Assembly (NCBI GenBank): GCA_007922305.1
Contig: ML677326.1
Location: 52,588,453-52,652,452 of the forward strand
Direction: 5' to 3'
DNA from: Dermatemys mawii
Lineage: Eukaryota; Chordata; Testudines; Dermatemydidae
Length of the DNA stretch: 64,000 nt
In this document: in pieces, positions 10,112 through 21,283 of the stretch
Layout: each line of letters begins with the position of its first letter
Position numbering within the stretch: position 1 is the stretch's first letter
Notes under the pieces: generated by a model
Seen by the model: the letters and a program-made list of their open reading frames with translations, nothing else
Told to the model about the DNA's origin: nothing
Databases searched by the model: none
Made by a program: the position numbers and the translations under genes

Positions 10112-10124
10112 AAAAAAGCATCTG

Positions 10125-10539
10125 CAAGCTCCCTAACTATTAGTATCAGAAGACTCTGTATTAAGAGTCATCCTCAACAGAAGAGCCCTTTTTTAAAAAA
10201 AAAATAAATCAAAGCCTATTTAAAGACAAAGTGCTGGCAGAAGATGGCAATGGCAAATAGAATGGCCAGCAAGGATCCTTGCTCATTCCATGCACAGGTT
10301 ACAAGCTTAGAAAACGAGCTCCATTATAAACTCCAACCGCAGTCATTTGGGGAGAATCAACAAGCCAATTCGGATACCAGCCTACACCTCCTGAGTGGCA
10401 GCTGTTATTTAAAAAACTCAGCCACCAATGCCATGCAAATTAAAGTTCTGTGCATCCCTTGAAAGGCGCCAGTAAAACCACAGTCTTTCTCAAAATAGTT
10501 TCAGTTCCCATATTGCCCCAGAGAGAAGTGTTTATAGTA
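10125..10539. other. Unassigned sequence
   Basis: Contains an A-run at about 10190-10207 and otherwise nothing recognised. Confidence 0.5.
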
Positions 10540-11232
10540 TTTTATCTGCTTCAAGAAGGGGTGAAAATTACTTTTGTAGTGCTAATGAGGCCAGTGTCAA
10601 CAAGGTGGCCCAATTTAAACAGTTGACAAGAAAGTGTGAGTGTCAGCAGGGGGAAATTAGTTTTTGTAGTGACCCATCCACTCCCAGTCTTTATTCAGGC
10701 ATAATTTGATGGTGTCCAGTTTGCAAATTAATTCCAGTTCTGCAGTTTCTCTTTGGAGTCTGTTTCTGAAGTTTTTTTGTTGAAGAATTGCCACTTTTAA
10801 ATCTGTTACTGAATGTCCAGGGAAATTGAAGTCTTCTCCTACTGGTTTTTGAATGTTCTTTTTGCACAAAAGTATAAGTGGACACAAATCTGACATCAGG
10901 AATTATAACATTCAAAAACCAGTAGGAGAACACTTCAATCTCCCTGGACATTCTTGTCTACTGTTGAGAATGGCCCACTTACACCTTAATTGAATTGGCT
11001 CATTAGCACTGACCCGCCCCACACACACATTGTAAGGCAACTACCATCTTTTCATATGCTGTGTATTTATACCTCCCTACAGTATGTTCCACTCCATGCA
11101 TTTGATGAAGTGGGTTTTAGCCCATGAAAGCTTATGCCCAAATAAATTTGTAAATCTCTAAGGTGCCACAAGGATGCCTCATTGTTTTTGCTGATACAGA
11201 CTAACATGGCAACCACTCTGAAACGTGTTGAA
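10540..11232. mobile_element. Penelope-like element, two head-to-head halves
   Basis: Minus strand 10896-10657 encodes NIQKPVGEDFNFPGHS, LKVAILQQKNF, RLQRETAELELICKLDT and LNKDWEWMGHY, the region C-terminal to the GIY-YIG core in Penelope-like proteins. Plus strand from about 10902 encodes the same start again (NIQKPVGEHFNLPGHS) and then jumps directly to the family 3' UTR and end (gatgaagtgggttttagccc, ctctaaggtgccacaagg, cagactaacatggcaaccac) finishing near 11230. About 44 bp at 10815-10858 and 10908-10952 form the inverted repeat. Both halves are dead. Outer target duplications were not found; the left boundary is approximate. Confidence 0.8.
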
Positions 11233-11903
11233 CTAGGCTGTGCTTGAATAGGCTTAATAGCTTTGCAGCTACTTTGTATCATGGGAGACAGCATATTATC
11301 AGAGCATTTTGCTTTTCCTTTCTCTGACTGATGGACTTAGAAGTACTGTTGAGGTGTGCTTGTGTACATATTTCATGGAAATGTTGCCATCCTCACTCTG
11401 TTAGCCAAAAAGCCACTTTATCTTTATTTTTTTAAAAAAAAAGCTCAAAAATGGATTAGTGATGACACCGCTCCTTAACAAGAAGGATATAAACTCAGGA
11501 TGAACAGCTGTTGGGACAATCTTGGATGAGAACCCTTCCCTAGACAAATACTTGTGATGCACAGCCACATACAGGGCTGCATTGCTGCCAGTACTGGTGC
11601 CCATCTGTTAGACTGGCATGATGCCAGTCTCTGAAGTTGGTCAGACCTTGCTTTAGGACACACAAGTCTTCATGATGCTGCGAGTGGCATACTGTCCCTC
11701 CTCTGTGACTGTACTGCCCCCTGGGTGCCAAATGATTCTTTGCAATTTAAATCTAAATAAAATATTCATTAATTATTTGCCTATATTATTCTGCATTCTC
11801 TTGCAAACTCCCCAGCTTTGATATCGAGAAAAACTTTGTGTCCCAATGTAATGGGTTAAAAGATGTGCAGAGAACATCACATTTTTATTTCCTTTCTTGG
11901 TAG
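11233..11903. other. Unassigned sequence upstream of exon-like block
   Basis: No repeat family recognised. The last 25 bases (tttttatttcctttcttggtag) are a good polypyrimidine tract and acceptor site for the block at 11904. Confidence 0.5.
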
Positions 11904-11960
11904 GTGTCAGGATTTATTCATTTCCATGAAGGAATGATTGAACGTCAGCATCATGAGCAG
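11904..11960 (+). CDS. Candidate 57-bp coding exon of an unidentified host gene
   Basis: A pyrimidine tract ending in tag precedes, and the block ends in gagcag followed by gtaagtga, a consensus donor. The length is 57 bp. Only one of the three frames is open, phase 0 at both ends, reading VSGFIHFHEGMIERQHHEQ. The residues are not low-complexity and no known repeat overlaps. I cannot assign it to a gene. Pseudo-exons with good splice signals are frequent in vertebrate introns, so this is a candidate only. If real, the host gene runs on the plus strand and this exon is frame-preserving. Confidence 0.4.
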
Positions 11961-11999
11961 GTAAGTGATACATGGCATACACCTTAGGACAATGCAAAG

Positions 12000-12180
12000 A
12001 GCATTTCAGAATGTTCAGCACCCACCAGTGGGACCAGAGTCTCTAAAGAGCTTAGTTCCCATGTAGGCACCTACATGAAGTGGGCAGATTTTCAAAAGTT
12101 CTCAGCTCCCACTGAGCTGGTTATTTAGGTGCCCAGATGGGAACTGGTGGGCACTGAGCTGTTTTGAAAATCTGGCCCTT
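12000..12180. repeat. Overlapping palindromic repeats (cagattttcaaaa type)
   Basis: The blocks gcagattttcaaaagttctcag and gctgttttgaaaatctggcc face each other, with mirrored cacccacc/ggtgggca and taggcacct/aggtgccca pairs between. This is the palindromic aaaatctggccc family common in sauropsid DNA. Confidence 0.65.
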
Positions 12181-12897
12181 CTACAAAAAAACTGCACAAT
12201 AGTAATATGGTTTATGAATATATAGTCAATGTCAACAACAGCCGAGCAGCACTGGTTGCAGTCAGCCAGTTAGTTGAGCTCGAAGTAGTTCCCACTGCAG
12301 GCCATTTAGATGACCTTGACAATTGTATGCATAATGAAGCTGTAGTTAATGCTTCAGCATTTAATTTCTTTGCCAGAATTCAATCATTGTTTTATACAGA
12401 TGATTTAATTTGATTTTGTTTTCTTCCATGTTACTACTATTTATTCCAGTGCTGATTTCCTATCTTACAGTCTGGTGGTCCAATGTGAGAGTCTTTGAAT
12501 TCTGTGTCACATGCAATAGCGTTATATCAAAATAGGGGTGGGTTTTAAATGTGTTTCTGATGTAAACTTATTATCTTTTGAGTGTTTGGCCTGCTGTTAA
12601 TATACTATGAAATCTCACTGATTTCCAAATGACTTGAAATAGGGCTAGCTAATATGCTTACAAACTGTAGAGATTTTGTCTGTTTATATGCATTCAAACT
12701 TATTAATATTAAGAGGGACTCTGTCTATTCCTCATGGAGTCTTGTTATGGTAGTGCCTGGAGGATAACATTTGTTACAGATTTTGAAGTTCAGTTTTTGG
12801 ATATGAATATTTTTATGACAGGTATCACCAGTGTGATGTTACACAAAGTCTTCCACCTTCTTTTTCTTAGTGTCCAAGCAAACGGTCAGTTTTGGGT
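12181..12897. other. Unassigned sequence
   Basis: No gene or repeat recognised. Confidence 0.5.
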
Positions 12898-14055
12898 CAC
12901 TGGTATAGGACTGTATAGACTGGTATAGGTCACTGTGTGAGCAAATGGTCACTGGTATAGGATTGTGATGTCATTAGTTTTTTGTTTATGTAAGGTTCTG
13001 TGTAGAGGCAGTGGTCCTTGGACATGGAGCTGCATGACCAGCAGGAGAGTATGCTTTTTGCCTTCGTCTCTGATCAGAGTAAATTCTTGAGGCAGAGTTG
13101 TTCGCTAGGAACCAGTCACTGATGGTCACATGGAAACAATGAGATGTATGCCTCAGTGGGGTTAAGTGCAGAGGCTGCAGCTTTATTAAAACCATTAGCT
13201 AATGGAAAAACACTCCCCAGTGTACCTGGAAGAGCTGTGCGAGTGCTAGTTTCAACTGGGAAACAATAGTACTGGGTTCTAAAAATCTGAAGGTGGGTCT
13301 GAGAGAAATACCCCCTCTTCATGCTCAGGCCTGCCCAGGGATCCTGGCTGGAAGCTAGAGTCCCAACCCACTCCTCTCCTCTATGACTGATGTAGAAGAA
13401 ATGAGATGAGAGGAGCTCCTAGTGGCACTAGAACCCACCAAAGTTGCAACAATGTAAATTCAAACCACAAAACCAGACTCCAATGATGATGGATGGAATG
13501 TGAAAAATCTCACAGAGCAGTTTGCTAATTTTACAGTATGGGAAAAATCTCTTGCAGACCACAAGCAGTGTGTGGCAATCGGCCTTGCTCCTGCATCATA
13601 AGACACAAATAGCATTTCACTGGATAGAGGGAGAGAGTGAGGCTAGAACAGAACCAAACTGGCTACTCAGCAGGCAGAAGCAATCTTCCTTCCTCACCAT
13701 GATGCACCAGCAAGCGAAAACAAATCTGCTGGCTCATCTTGACCCCTGCTGTCCAATGGCAGCAGAAGTGGGTGGGGAAAGCTACAGGATGCAGACTCTG
13801 TGAGAAATTCCACCACAACCATATCTCTGCACAGGAAAAGCAGGAAAGGAAGGAGGGAACAAGAAAGAAGCAGCACTTTTCCCCATCTCGTGCACACACT
13901 GCAAGTTGTTGGGAGGGAGTGGGGAGCACATATAACCCTGGCGCATCCACTCCAGCTTAATTTCTCCCCCTCCCTGCTTACTCAGAGTGGGGTGGGAATG
14001 TCCCCATTGCTCCTAGCCATCAAAGTCTAGCGAGGTAAGCACTGGTATAGGACTG
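12898..14055. repeat. Repeated 16-mer around a 1.07-kb unclassified insert
   Basis: cactggtataggactg occurs at 12898-12913 and 14040-14055, and with one change (cactggtataggattg) at 12950-12965; a partial copy lies at 12919-12929. The pair at 12950 and 14040 brackets 12966-14039. That insert is more GC-rich than its flanks and contains overlapping frames of 70-95 codons on both strands, none recognised. Either this is an insertion with a long target duplication or the 16-mer is a small dispersed or tandem motif. Confidence 0.45.
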
Positions 14056-14646
14056 AGTTTCTTGAACTGCAGATTAAAAATAAATGTGGGAAAACACCTT
14101 TACACTCTTTCATGACACCTATTTGTAAAAAGTTGATCTCTTTGACACATGTGGCTTCAGATGGCCTGCTCCAATGGGGCAGGAAGCTAATTAAAAGAAT
14201 CTTTTCCTCTTGGCAACACTCAGAATGACCCAACATTCATAGTTTATTTTCCATTGACACACTCAGTACATAAATATTTCAAAAGTGTGATAAATGATGA
14301 TCATAGCTTCAAAATACCCTGGAGCTATGAAAAACAACTCATGACATCCACACCCATTGTTTCTGCCATACTCTTTACAGCTGAGATAATTGTTTTCACA
14401 CTCATAAACGTTGTTTAACCACCAGATTCTACACTAAGGTGACAGTGGGATTCTGGTTTTTAGACAAAAAATCAAGGAAATTCAGACATCTGGTTAGAGA
14501 CTGGGTAAATATTTAGAGCTCAATTCTGCAAAATTCTCTGTAACCCTAACTCTGAAGACCCACAGCCCACCTTCCATCTTCACCTGGCCATAAGATTTTG
14601 CCCTTTCCTCTAGATGAGGAAACAACCAGCATGATTCACCCTTTAG
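14056..14646. other. Unassigned sequence
   Basis: No gene or repeat recognised. Confidence 0.5.
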
Positions 14647-14800
14647 TCCAGGAGTGGACAAACTTTTTGGCCCGAGGACCGCTCCACATGGGGAAATTGC
14701 ATGCAGGGCCATGACTGTAGGGCTGGGGCAGAGGGTTGGGGTGTGGGAAGAAGTGCGGGCTGGGGGAGGGGGTGCAGTGAGCAGGAAGGGGCAACATATT
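14647..14800 (+). mobile_element. hAT-type miniature element, truncated
   Basis: Starts caggagtggacaaacttttt and continues ggcccgaggaccgc, the terminus and subterminal sequence typical of hAT (Charlie-like) miniature elements, followed by a G-rich ggggtgcggg-type body. The opposite terminus is not present, so the element is truncated. Confidence 0.65.
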
Positions 14801-16134
14801 GTATGCAAATGCTTTGTAGTTTATAAATGGATTGGTATGTAACAAATTATTTTCTTGGAAAATACCTTGTTAACCTCTGTCAAAAACTAGTTAAAATGAA
14901 AAAACTGACTTGAAATGAAAATTCTCCTTTTAGAGACATCATCATTGGCTTTTATACGCCAAGATGTTTATTTTAATATAGTGTACAATTATGTCAAAAA
15001 TCCACTGGCAAGGTAACTGTTCAGAAGCTACATGGCTTTTCAATAAAAATCTTCAATATTTTAAACAAAATTAAGATAAACCGAGACAGGAAACAAATCT
15101 TGAATTTCAGTACTCTAATTTTAAGTGTAGAAATGTCTCTTTGCTTTTGACACAAATGTGGAAGTCACCTTAGCTGTGAAAGGAATGTGTTATGTTCAGA
15201 CTTGCATTAGCAGAAAAATAGAAAGTTAGAATCCAAACATAACAAAATGCTCTACCATATTACTACAATGAGGAAAAATAAAACAATTAAGGTAGAATAT
15301 CCTTGGGAGGTGGAGGACAGCAAATGGAGATGGGAGGATTCATTACAGTATTTGTCTGCAAATACAATATACTAAAACATAGCTGTAAGAATGTAATGGA
15401 AATTAATAGCAGAAAATACAGTCCAGTGTGAAGGAAAATATACAACCTGCTTTTAAGTTCTTTTATTGGGCCTGCAGGTGGTGCAGATACCTTTTGTAGC
15501 ATTTGAAATAGCAAACCAGAGGCTGTCTTGCTCTGCTGCACTGACATTTTATAGAAAATATATTGTTCTTTGAGAGTTTTGTCTTTTATTTATATCCATC
15601 CATCTATCTATCTATCTAATCAGCAAAATAGTATAAGATTTCCTGGATAAATGAGTGATGGCCTCAGGTCAGATAGATTCTAAAATTGGTACGTCCCTCT
15701 TTTCTTGTATGACCCAGTGCTGTTCTGTGATCCAGTCCCCTGTCATGCTCTGAACTATCAGCTACTCAATGCTTCAGAGACATTTTATTACAAAAAATAA
15801 ATAAAACTAGAGTTACTGGTGTAGAAATCCCCTAAACTGCTAAAATTTTCAGCATGGTGACTTACCCAAAGGGTCAAAAATACCACACCTTAATAACTAT
15901 CATACAGGCTTTTGTGGAAGAAACTGTTACATTAAAAAAATACATTTCTGAAGATCACCCATGGAAGGTACAGCTTATCCACTATTCAGTACAGCAAACA
16001 CCGAAAATAAGGTAACTGTCTCATCTGTGATAATCAAAGTAATTTGTCCTGATAACACTGTTTGGACTTAGAACAACAATTCATAGTTAGGGAGTTCTTC
16101 TTGAGTTCTCACTGATGCTAAGCTCACACATAAC
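14801..16134. other. Unassigned AT-rich sequence with a short tetranucleotide run
   Basis: A short (ATCC/ATCT)n run lies at 15596-15617. No gene is called; the minus-strand frame at 15287-15547 ends near a gtatct donor-like site but has no convincing acceptor. Confidence 0.5.
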
Positions 16135-16470
16135 ATGTTCCATCATCTCTGGTTGACTAGGAGAATCCTCAGCATCCTGGTCAATAATGACCAGGTCTCA
16201 GCTGTATATGTCTTTGTTATCTCCTGTCTGGACTATTGCAATCCAATGTACTTGGGCATAAAGTCAATCTGGCCTTTGGAGATTTCAACTAGTATGGAAC
16301 ACTGCAGCATGTCTCCTCAGCCCCCTGGGCTACTGTGAGCATATCACACCTGTCCTCCACTCTTTACACTGGCTTTCCACAGAATATCATCAAGTTCAAA
16401 GTCTGTCCTTAACTTCACAGTGCAGTTGTCTGGGTACAGCATATCTCCTCAAACTCTGGGATGAAAACTG
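16135..16470 (+). mobile_element. L2-like LINE, reverse transcriptase C-terminal remnant
   Basis: In plus frames one reads FVISCLDYCN, then LVWNTAACLLS and HITPVLHSLHWL. This is the conserved order SRLDYCN...QNAAARLL...HITPVLxxLHWLP of the thumb region in Jockey-group (L2/CR1/Rex1-like) LINE proteins. Frames shift several times and there is no intact ORF. L2-like is the best guess. Confidence 0.72.
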
Positions 16471-17059
16471 TGGTTGACAATCCCTCTGGATATTTTAAAA
16501 AATATCCATGAACTTTTGATAAGAAGGGTCAAGCTTGTCTGTGTAGGAGAGAGTTTTCGAGGGGGCCAGTCCAAGCGGTTTTACTCCCTTCAGTATAAAT
16601 TAAAATGTAACTTTCTCCACCACATTTAGACTGAGACAGAACTGAGACTCTACAATCATTTATTTAAAATTCAGGTAAAAATATACTAAATATTATGGAT
16701 AATATAAATCTGGTTTGAAATCTGGATATCCCCTTACTAAATAATCAACTTCTTCCCTAGCTGCCTGCTTTTGCTGCTACAGCTTTAAACAGGTATGTAC
16801 ACTGTCAATTACTGTGGATTTGATGGCGCTCCAGTGTGATTTCCAAGGCAACCTCTTAAATAGGTTCTTCTTTTCCTCCTTAATCAATACCACTGTAAAG
16901 GGGTTTAGCTGATTGTACTTCATAATTGGCTACTTCTTTATTACTAGCTTGCTGAGAGGAGTCAAAGAACTGAAGTCATCTGAATGCTGGTTGCTATAGC
17001 TTGGTGAAAGTGGCACTTGCAAGTTCAATAGTAGTTTCAGGGAGATAACTTTGATTTTT
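16471..17059. other. Unassigned sequence
   Basis: No feature recognised. Confidence 0.5.
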
Positions 17060-18060
17060 CTGTGGTTTTATTTTTAAAAAATGCATAAATATTTACTTCT
17101 TCAAATGCGCCATCAGTAAGGATAAGTTTTTGGATGTGTAAAGACCAAGATTGACTTTCATTCCTGTGAGTTCTATACTAAATCTTTTTAGCTTTTGCAA
17201 AGCCTCGTATAGCAAAATATCTTCTTCTCTAAAACTGAAAGACTTCAACCATAATACATTTTGCCCACAAATGTGTCTGTCCTGATCTCCTTAAAAATGC
17301 TGCTAATGTTGATAGTATCAGCACTTCACTCTGTTTCTGAAACATAACCCTGGTGTCACCCTTTGGAATATGGTGGTAATTTCCTTCAATGTACAAAGCA
17401 GACACCTTCAAAATAGTTCCCAGTTGCTCAAAGGAATCAGCAAGAACTTAAAGTTGCCATTGTCTTCTGGGATTTAAACAGGAATATTTTAAGGAACATT
17501 TTCAAATTAAGTCAAACTGTTTCAACACAGGGATAATCTTTCATGAGATCCAGAACAGTAGGCTCATGTTTGTGGTTGATGCAGTAATCAACAACAAGAA
17601 GAGGACTGTCTTGTCTAAACTTGGCCATATTCCTGAACAACCCATATTCTCTTCTGCTTAATCTAAATCTACACCAGCCAGTTTTGGTTTGAGTTCTACT
17701 GCTTTCATCTCCACAGTGTCAAAATCTGTTTTATTTATTCCCCGTCTACTACCATCAGCTGTCCAAGAATCCAAGTCTGATATGTCAGCAAAGAGTGCAA
17801 GATTTCCCATGCTGCTCAAATCTGATGCACACTGCCTCTTGCTTCACTACAACCTTGTCACTACATCCATCAACAAGCTCAGTAACACTCCTTGCTCTTT
17901 TTATGTGCTTCGGAGATGCTTCCTTGGGCGATTTTGCTATTACTCCTACAAAGGCTTTTACTGACTCACATACCACGTTTCTTCTTACCCCAAGCTTCTG
18001 AGCACTAGAGGTTTTCTTTTTCCCCCAGCCCAATGCACAGTTCCAGATATTAATAATTAT
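17060..18060 (-). pseudogene. Decayed coding remnant, unidentified
   Basis: Three adjacent minus-strand blocks with protein-like composition follow one another in different frames. About 18035-17785 (83 codons, with SPKEASPKHIKRARSVTEL) shifts by one base into about 17780-17650 (with DISDLDSWTADGSRRG), then into about 17655-17510 (with REYGLFRNMAKFRQDS and VVDYCINHKHEPTVLDLMKD). The collinear order with simple frameshifts suggests a dead retrocopy or a dead transposase. The VDYCINHKHEPTVLD part faintly recalls the histidine region of hAT-derived proteins, which is inference only. No poly(A) tract or target duplication found. Boundaries are approximate. Confidence 0.4.
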
Positions 18061-19082
18061 AATAACTAGTTTTGCTCCTTGAATTTGCATGGAGCTGTAC
18101 CTGTACTTTAAAGACAGATTCCCTGCCTGAAGAGAGAATCTGAATTCAAACAAGACACGTCAGGAGACTATGATGCAGGGAAGGATCTGAGACAGAAAAG
18201 GCAAAGGTGTTGACAGTGTGATTATTTGCTCAGATGGGTGGCTAATATTTGTGTCTTGAAAGTAATGAAGAAGCTATTTAATTTGGTTCAATTTGTTACT
18301 ATTTATTTTATTGAATATTGTAAATGTATTTGACATCCAGCATGCATCTGAGGGCTACTAACAAATCCCAATCTGCTAGAGCCACATAACTGCAGCAGCC
18401 CACACGTCTAGTAAATGGGCAGTGTGATACTTACTTGGTTTTTAACAAGGCCGTTGTGAATAACAGAAGCTATTGAATACCTATTTTGCTGGATTCTAAT
18501 TAAACAATATCAAACTCTGTTTCTATTAATTTCATCTGTAAATTACATGGCTTACATGCAATACGTGTCATAGCCCTAGAGCACAAATTGAGGATTACTG
18601 TGGCTTTTCCTTTATTTACATTAGAAAGCCACAGGATCTCTGCTATTTACACAGTGAATCAATTAATGTCACAAATGTCGCTTTACATGTGAGATTAGAT
18701 TACTGCAGTACCCTGGATTTAGTTATGTTATGATTAGCACCCATTTGTGAAATAGAAAATAATTAGCTTCAAAGAGCAGGGCAGCTTGTTTTAAGTACAA
18801 TTCCCCTTATGATTACTCCCCATTTAGTACTTAAGTAAACTTGTAATGTTCTATTTATTCATGGGAGTATTCATTCTCTTTGTCCACAATACAGGAAAGG
18901 GAAAACAATTTTATTTTAGGTTTTAAGATGTACTTGTTAAAAGGAAAGTCATTATATTGGATTGACCTAAACAGCAGCAAAGACAAGTTGCTGTGCAAAA
19001 CTTCTACAGTATGTGAAGATGATGTTTTTGAGGAAAGCGTGTGTCTCTAAGCCTCACAGGGGAGGGGAAGTCTGACACATGT
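18061..19082. other. Unassigned AT-rich sequence, possible conserved non-coding block
   Basis: The part 18300-18760 is free of recognisable repeats and rich in TAAT and ATTA motifs. That is the composition of many vertebrate conserved non-coding elements, but this cannot be shown from a single sequence. Confidence 0.35.
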
Positions 19083-19146
19083 AGAGCAAAATCTTGGCTC
19101 CATTGAAATCAACGGGAGTTCTGCCATGTATTTCACTGAGGCCATT
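19083..19146. repeat. Short palindromic repeat
   Basis: A caaaatcttggctccattgaa arm and an opposing cactgaggccattatttca arm surround aacgggagtt. A relative lies near 22323-22375 (gtaaaatcctggctccattg). Weakly conserved. Confidence 0.45.
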
Positions 19147-19420
19147 ATTTCACCCTTAATATAGAAATGTTAACTAAGTTCAAATGTATTACTCCAAGAT
19201 CATTTTGCAAAAAAATGGCTTGTGGCTGTATAATATTTTTATCTGAGAAAAATGGCCTTGCATGGAATATTCTATTAACAGAAACGGAACTCTAGTCCTT
19301 TCTATGAGTAGAAAGGAGCACATCCTCTATTGTGCTGTTCTGCAACTCTGTGGGGCTGTTTGCTGTCCATTCTCATACTTTTTGGGGGACTAGTTCTTAG
19401 AAGAATATACTTTAGGGGTA

Positions 19421-20075
19421 GTTGTTTATATAGTATCTTAGTGTAGCTGGTCACTGAGAGGGTCAGGAACCCAGATGACCTGTAACATGCTTGGCTAGGG
19501 AGAATGAGCTAACCCAGATCCATAGGTGATGGGATAGCAGTTAATTACCCAAGCTGTTAATTACCTGGGCCTAAACAGAGGTTATGAGTGTTCAGTCAGG
19601 AGGATCCAGAACAGAGAAGAAGCTCCTGAAGCAAGGGACTTCTCAAGGGATCTGGTTAGAAAGCTCACCAGAAAAGGGAGTGTAGATAATGTGCCCCTGG
19701 AGGGAGCAAGTTCCAAAAGGCCTACGAGTCCTAGTGAAAGGACCTTACTAGACATCAGCAAGAAGTTCAGGTCACTGGAGAACTACATGCTGTTCCATAG
19801 ACAACGTGCAGCAGTTTGACACCTGCAGGCTGCCTGAGTCTAGAGAAGGAACCCATTTCTAGGTGACAGCAGAAGGTCTGACTTCAGAAGAGAGTTCCAG
19901 GTCAAGAGGGCCTTACAAGAAGAAAAGCCTGGATGGAAGAGACAGACAGTATCAAATTGGGGTAGACAAACCAAGTTTAACTTCTGCACCCTGAGTCTAC
20001 TCCCCCACACACCTAAGGTTCTGGGGAAAGGCTTACTTGCATACCACATTTGGCCTTTGGTTAATAAATTAGACC
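19421..20075 (+). repeat. Possible LTR-like or other retroelement fragment
   Basis: A block of higher GC and purine-rich composition, containing repeated aagaagctcctgaag-like segments and ending with ttggttaataaattagacc, which includes an AATAAA-like signal. It looks like part of an LTR or a retroelement leader, but neither a TG...CA pair nor a target duplication could be defined. Confidence 0.3.
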
Positions 20076-21170
20076 AGAGAGGGAAACTGCTTGCTATAGA
20101 AAAGCCTCATAGAGTTCATTGAAAACCCATTAAGGAAAATGGAGGTCGGGATGTTCCTGCAGCTCCATGCTGGGCTGCAAGGAGGTACTCCAGAGATGAG
20201 TTGCCACTTATAACACATAGTTGAAAAAAAAACAACACAGTGACATAAGTGGCTCATAGCATTATAAACTGTTACTTTATTGGAATACATATAAGGAAAA
20301 GCTTCTAAATACTCCAAATATTTGTTTTGCCAGAAAAAGCTGCATGTGGAAGGCATTTGGTTGCAACATTACATTAATATTTTTTAAAAGAGCAAGGGAG
20401 AATCCCCCTGGTAATTCATTTCTTGTATAACCTTTTTTTCTATCTTTTAGTAGCAATTACAGCCCAATACCTCTTTGTTAAATGACAAAGCTTCTAAGTA
20501 AACAAAAAGTATAACTGATTATCTTCAATTCTGTCTGTTAAATGTTAGCAATTAAACATCAAGCACAGTTATAACAGCTCCGTGGAGTGTAAAGCCATCA
20601 CCCAACACATTATTTTTCTTAGCATCGCACTAAATGACATAGTGATAAGCAAGAGAACAGCTGTGAACAAGAGGTTATGTGTGGCATCGTGTGCTCTCCT
20701 TCACAAACAAAACCCTTGTGCCTAAAAGCAATGGATCATCTACAGCTACAGCGACCTGACTTTCAAAGGACCTACGATTGATGCCAGTAGAAGCTTCAGG
20801 TTGCTTAGCAGCTTGGAAAAATCAAGCATTTAAAAACAATTATTTATGTTCCTAGATGTGGTTTTAAAGACCAAACTTTAACCTCCTCTCTTTGAAAATG
20901 TTCTCTTTGTTCATTTTGGACACAGCTCTCCAAAGGTTCAGCCCCACTCTCATATCTTGTAATTACAAAACTATATGTATACCACAGCATACTATCAATA
21001 GTCTGCATTAACAAAGACTGAAACTAATTGGGTGAGTATATATTGAGCCTAAATCCACATAATACATGCAAATGAAGGAGTGGCATGTGCAACTGCATGG
21101 GTACATGTGGAGGATAATTGGAGGCTGAGTGGAAAATTTAATTAATATTACACTCCAGAATAATAATTTA
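20076..21170. other. Unassigned sequence
   Basis: No gene or known repeat recognised. The part 20440-20800 is unusually free of repeats and might be a conserved non-coding block. Confidence 0.4.
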
Positions 21171-21283
21171 TTGGATTGTGAACTCCTCAAGGCAAGGATT
21201 GTTTTATCTTATGTGTTTGTCCAGCATCTAGCATAATGTGCCCTTTTAGGGACTACTGCAATTTAAATGTTTAATAATAATAC
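21171..21283 (+). mobile_element. L2-like LINE 3' tail
   Basis: ttggattgtgaactcctcaagg, then gtttgtccagcatctagcat and a tail of taataataata. This is the usual L2-type end (gctctttggggcaggga ... cagcgcctagcacaatgggg ... AAT repeat). Confidence 0.75.

Noticed and set aside
15287..15547. 86-codon minus-strand frame with a donor-like gtatct
   Set aside because: No acceptor upstream, no motif, and hydrophobic AT-rich composition.
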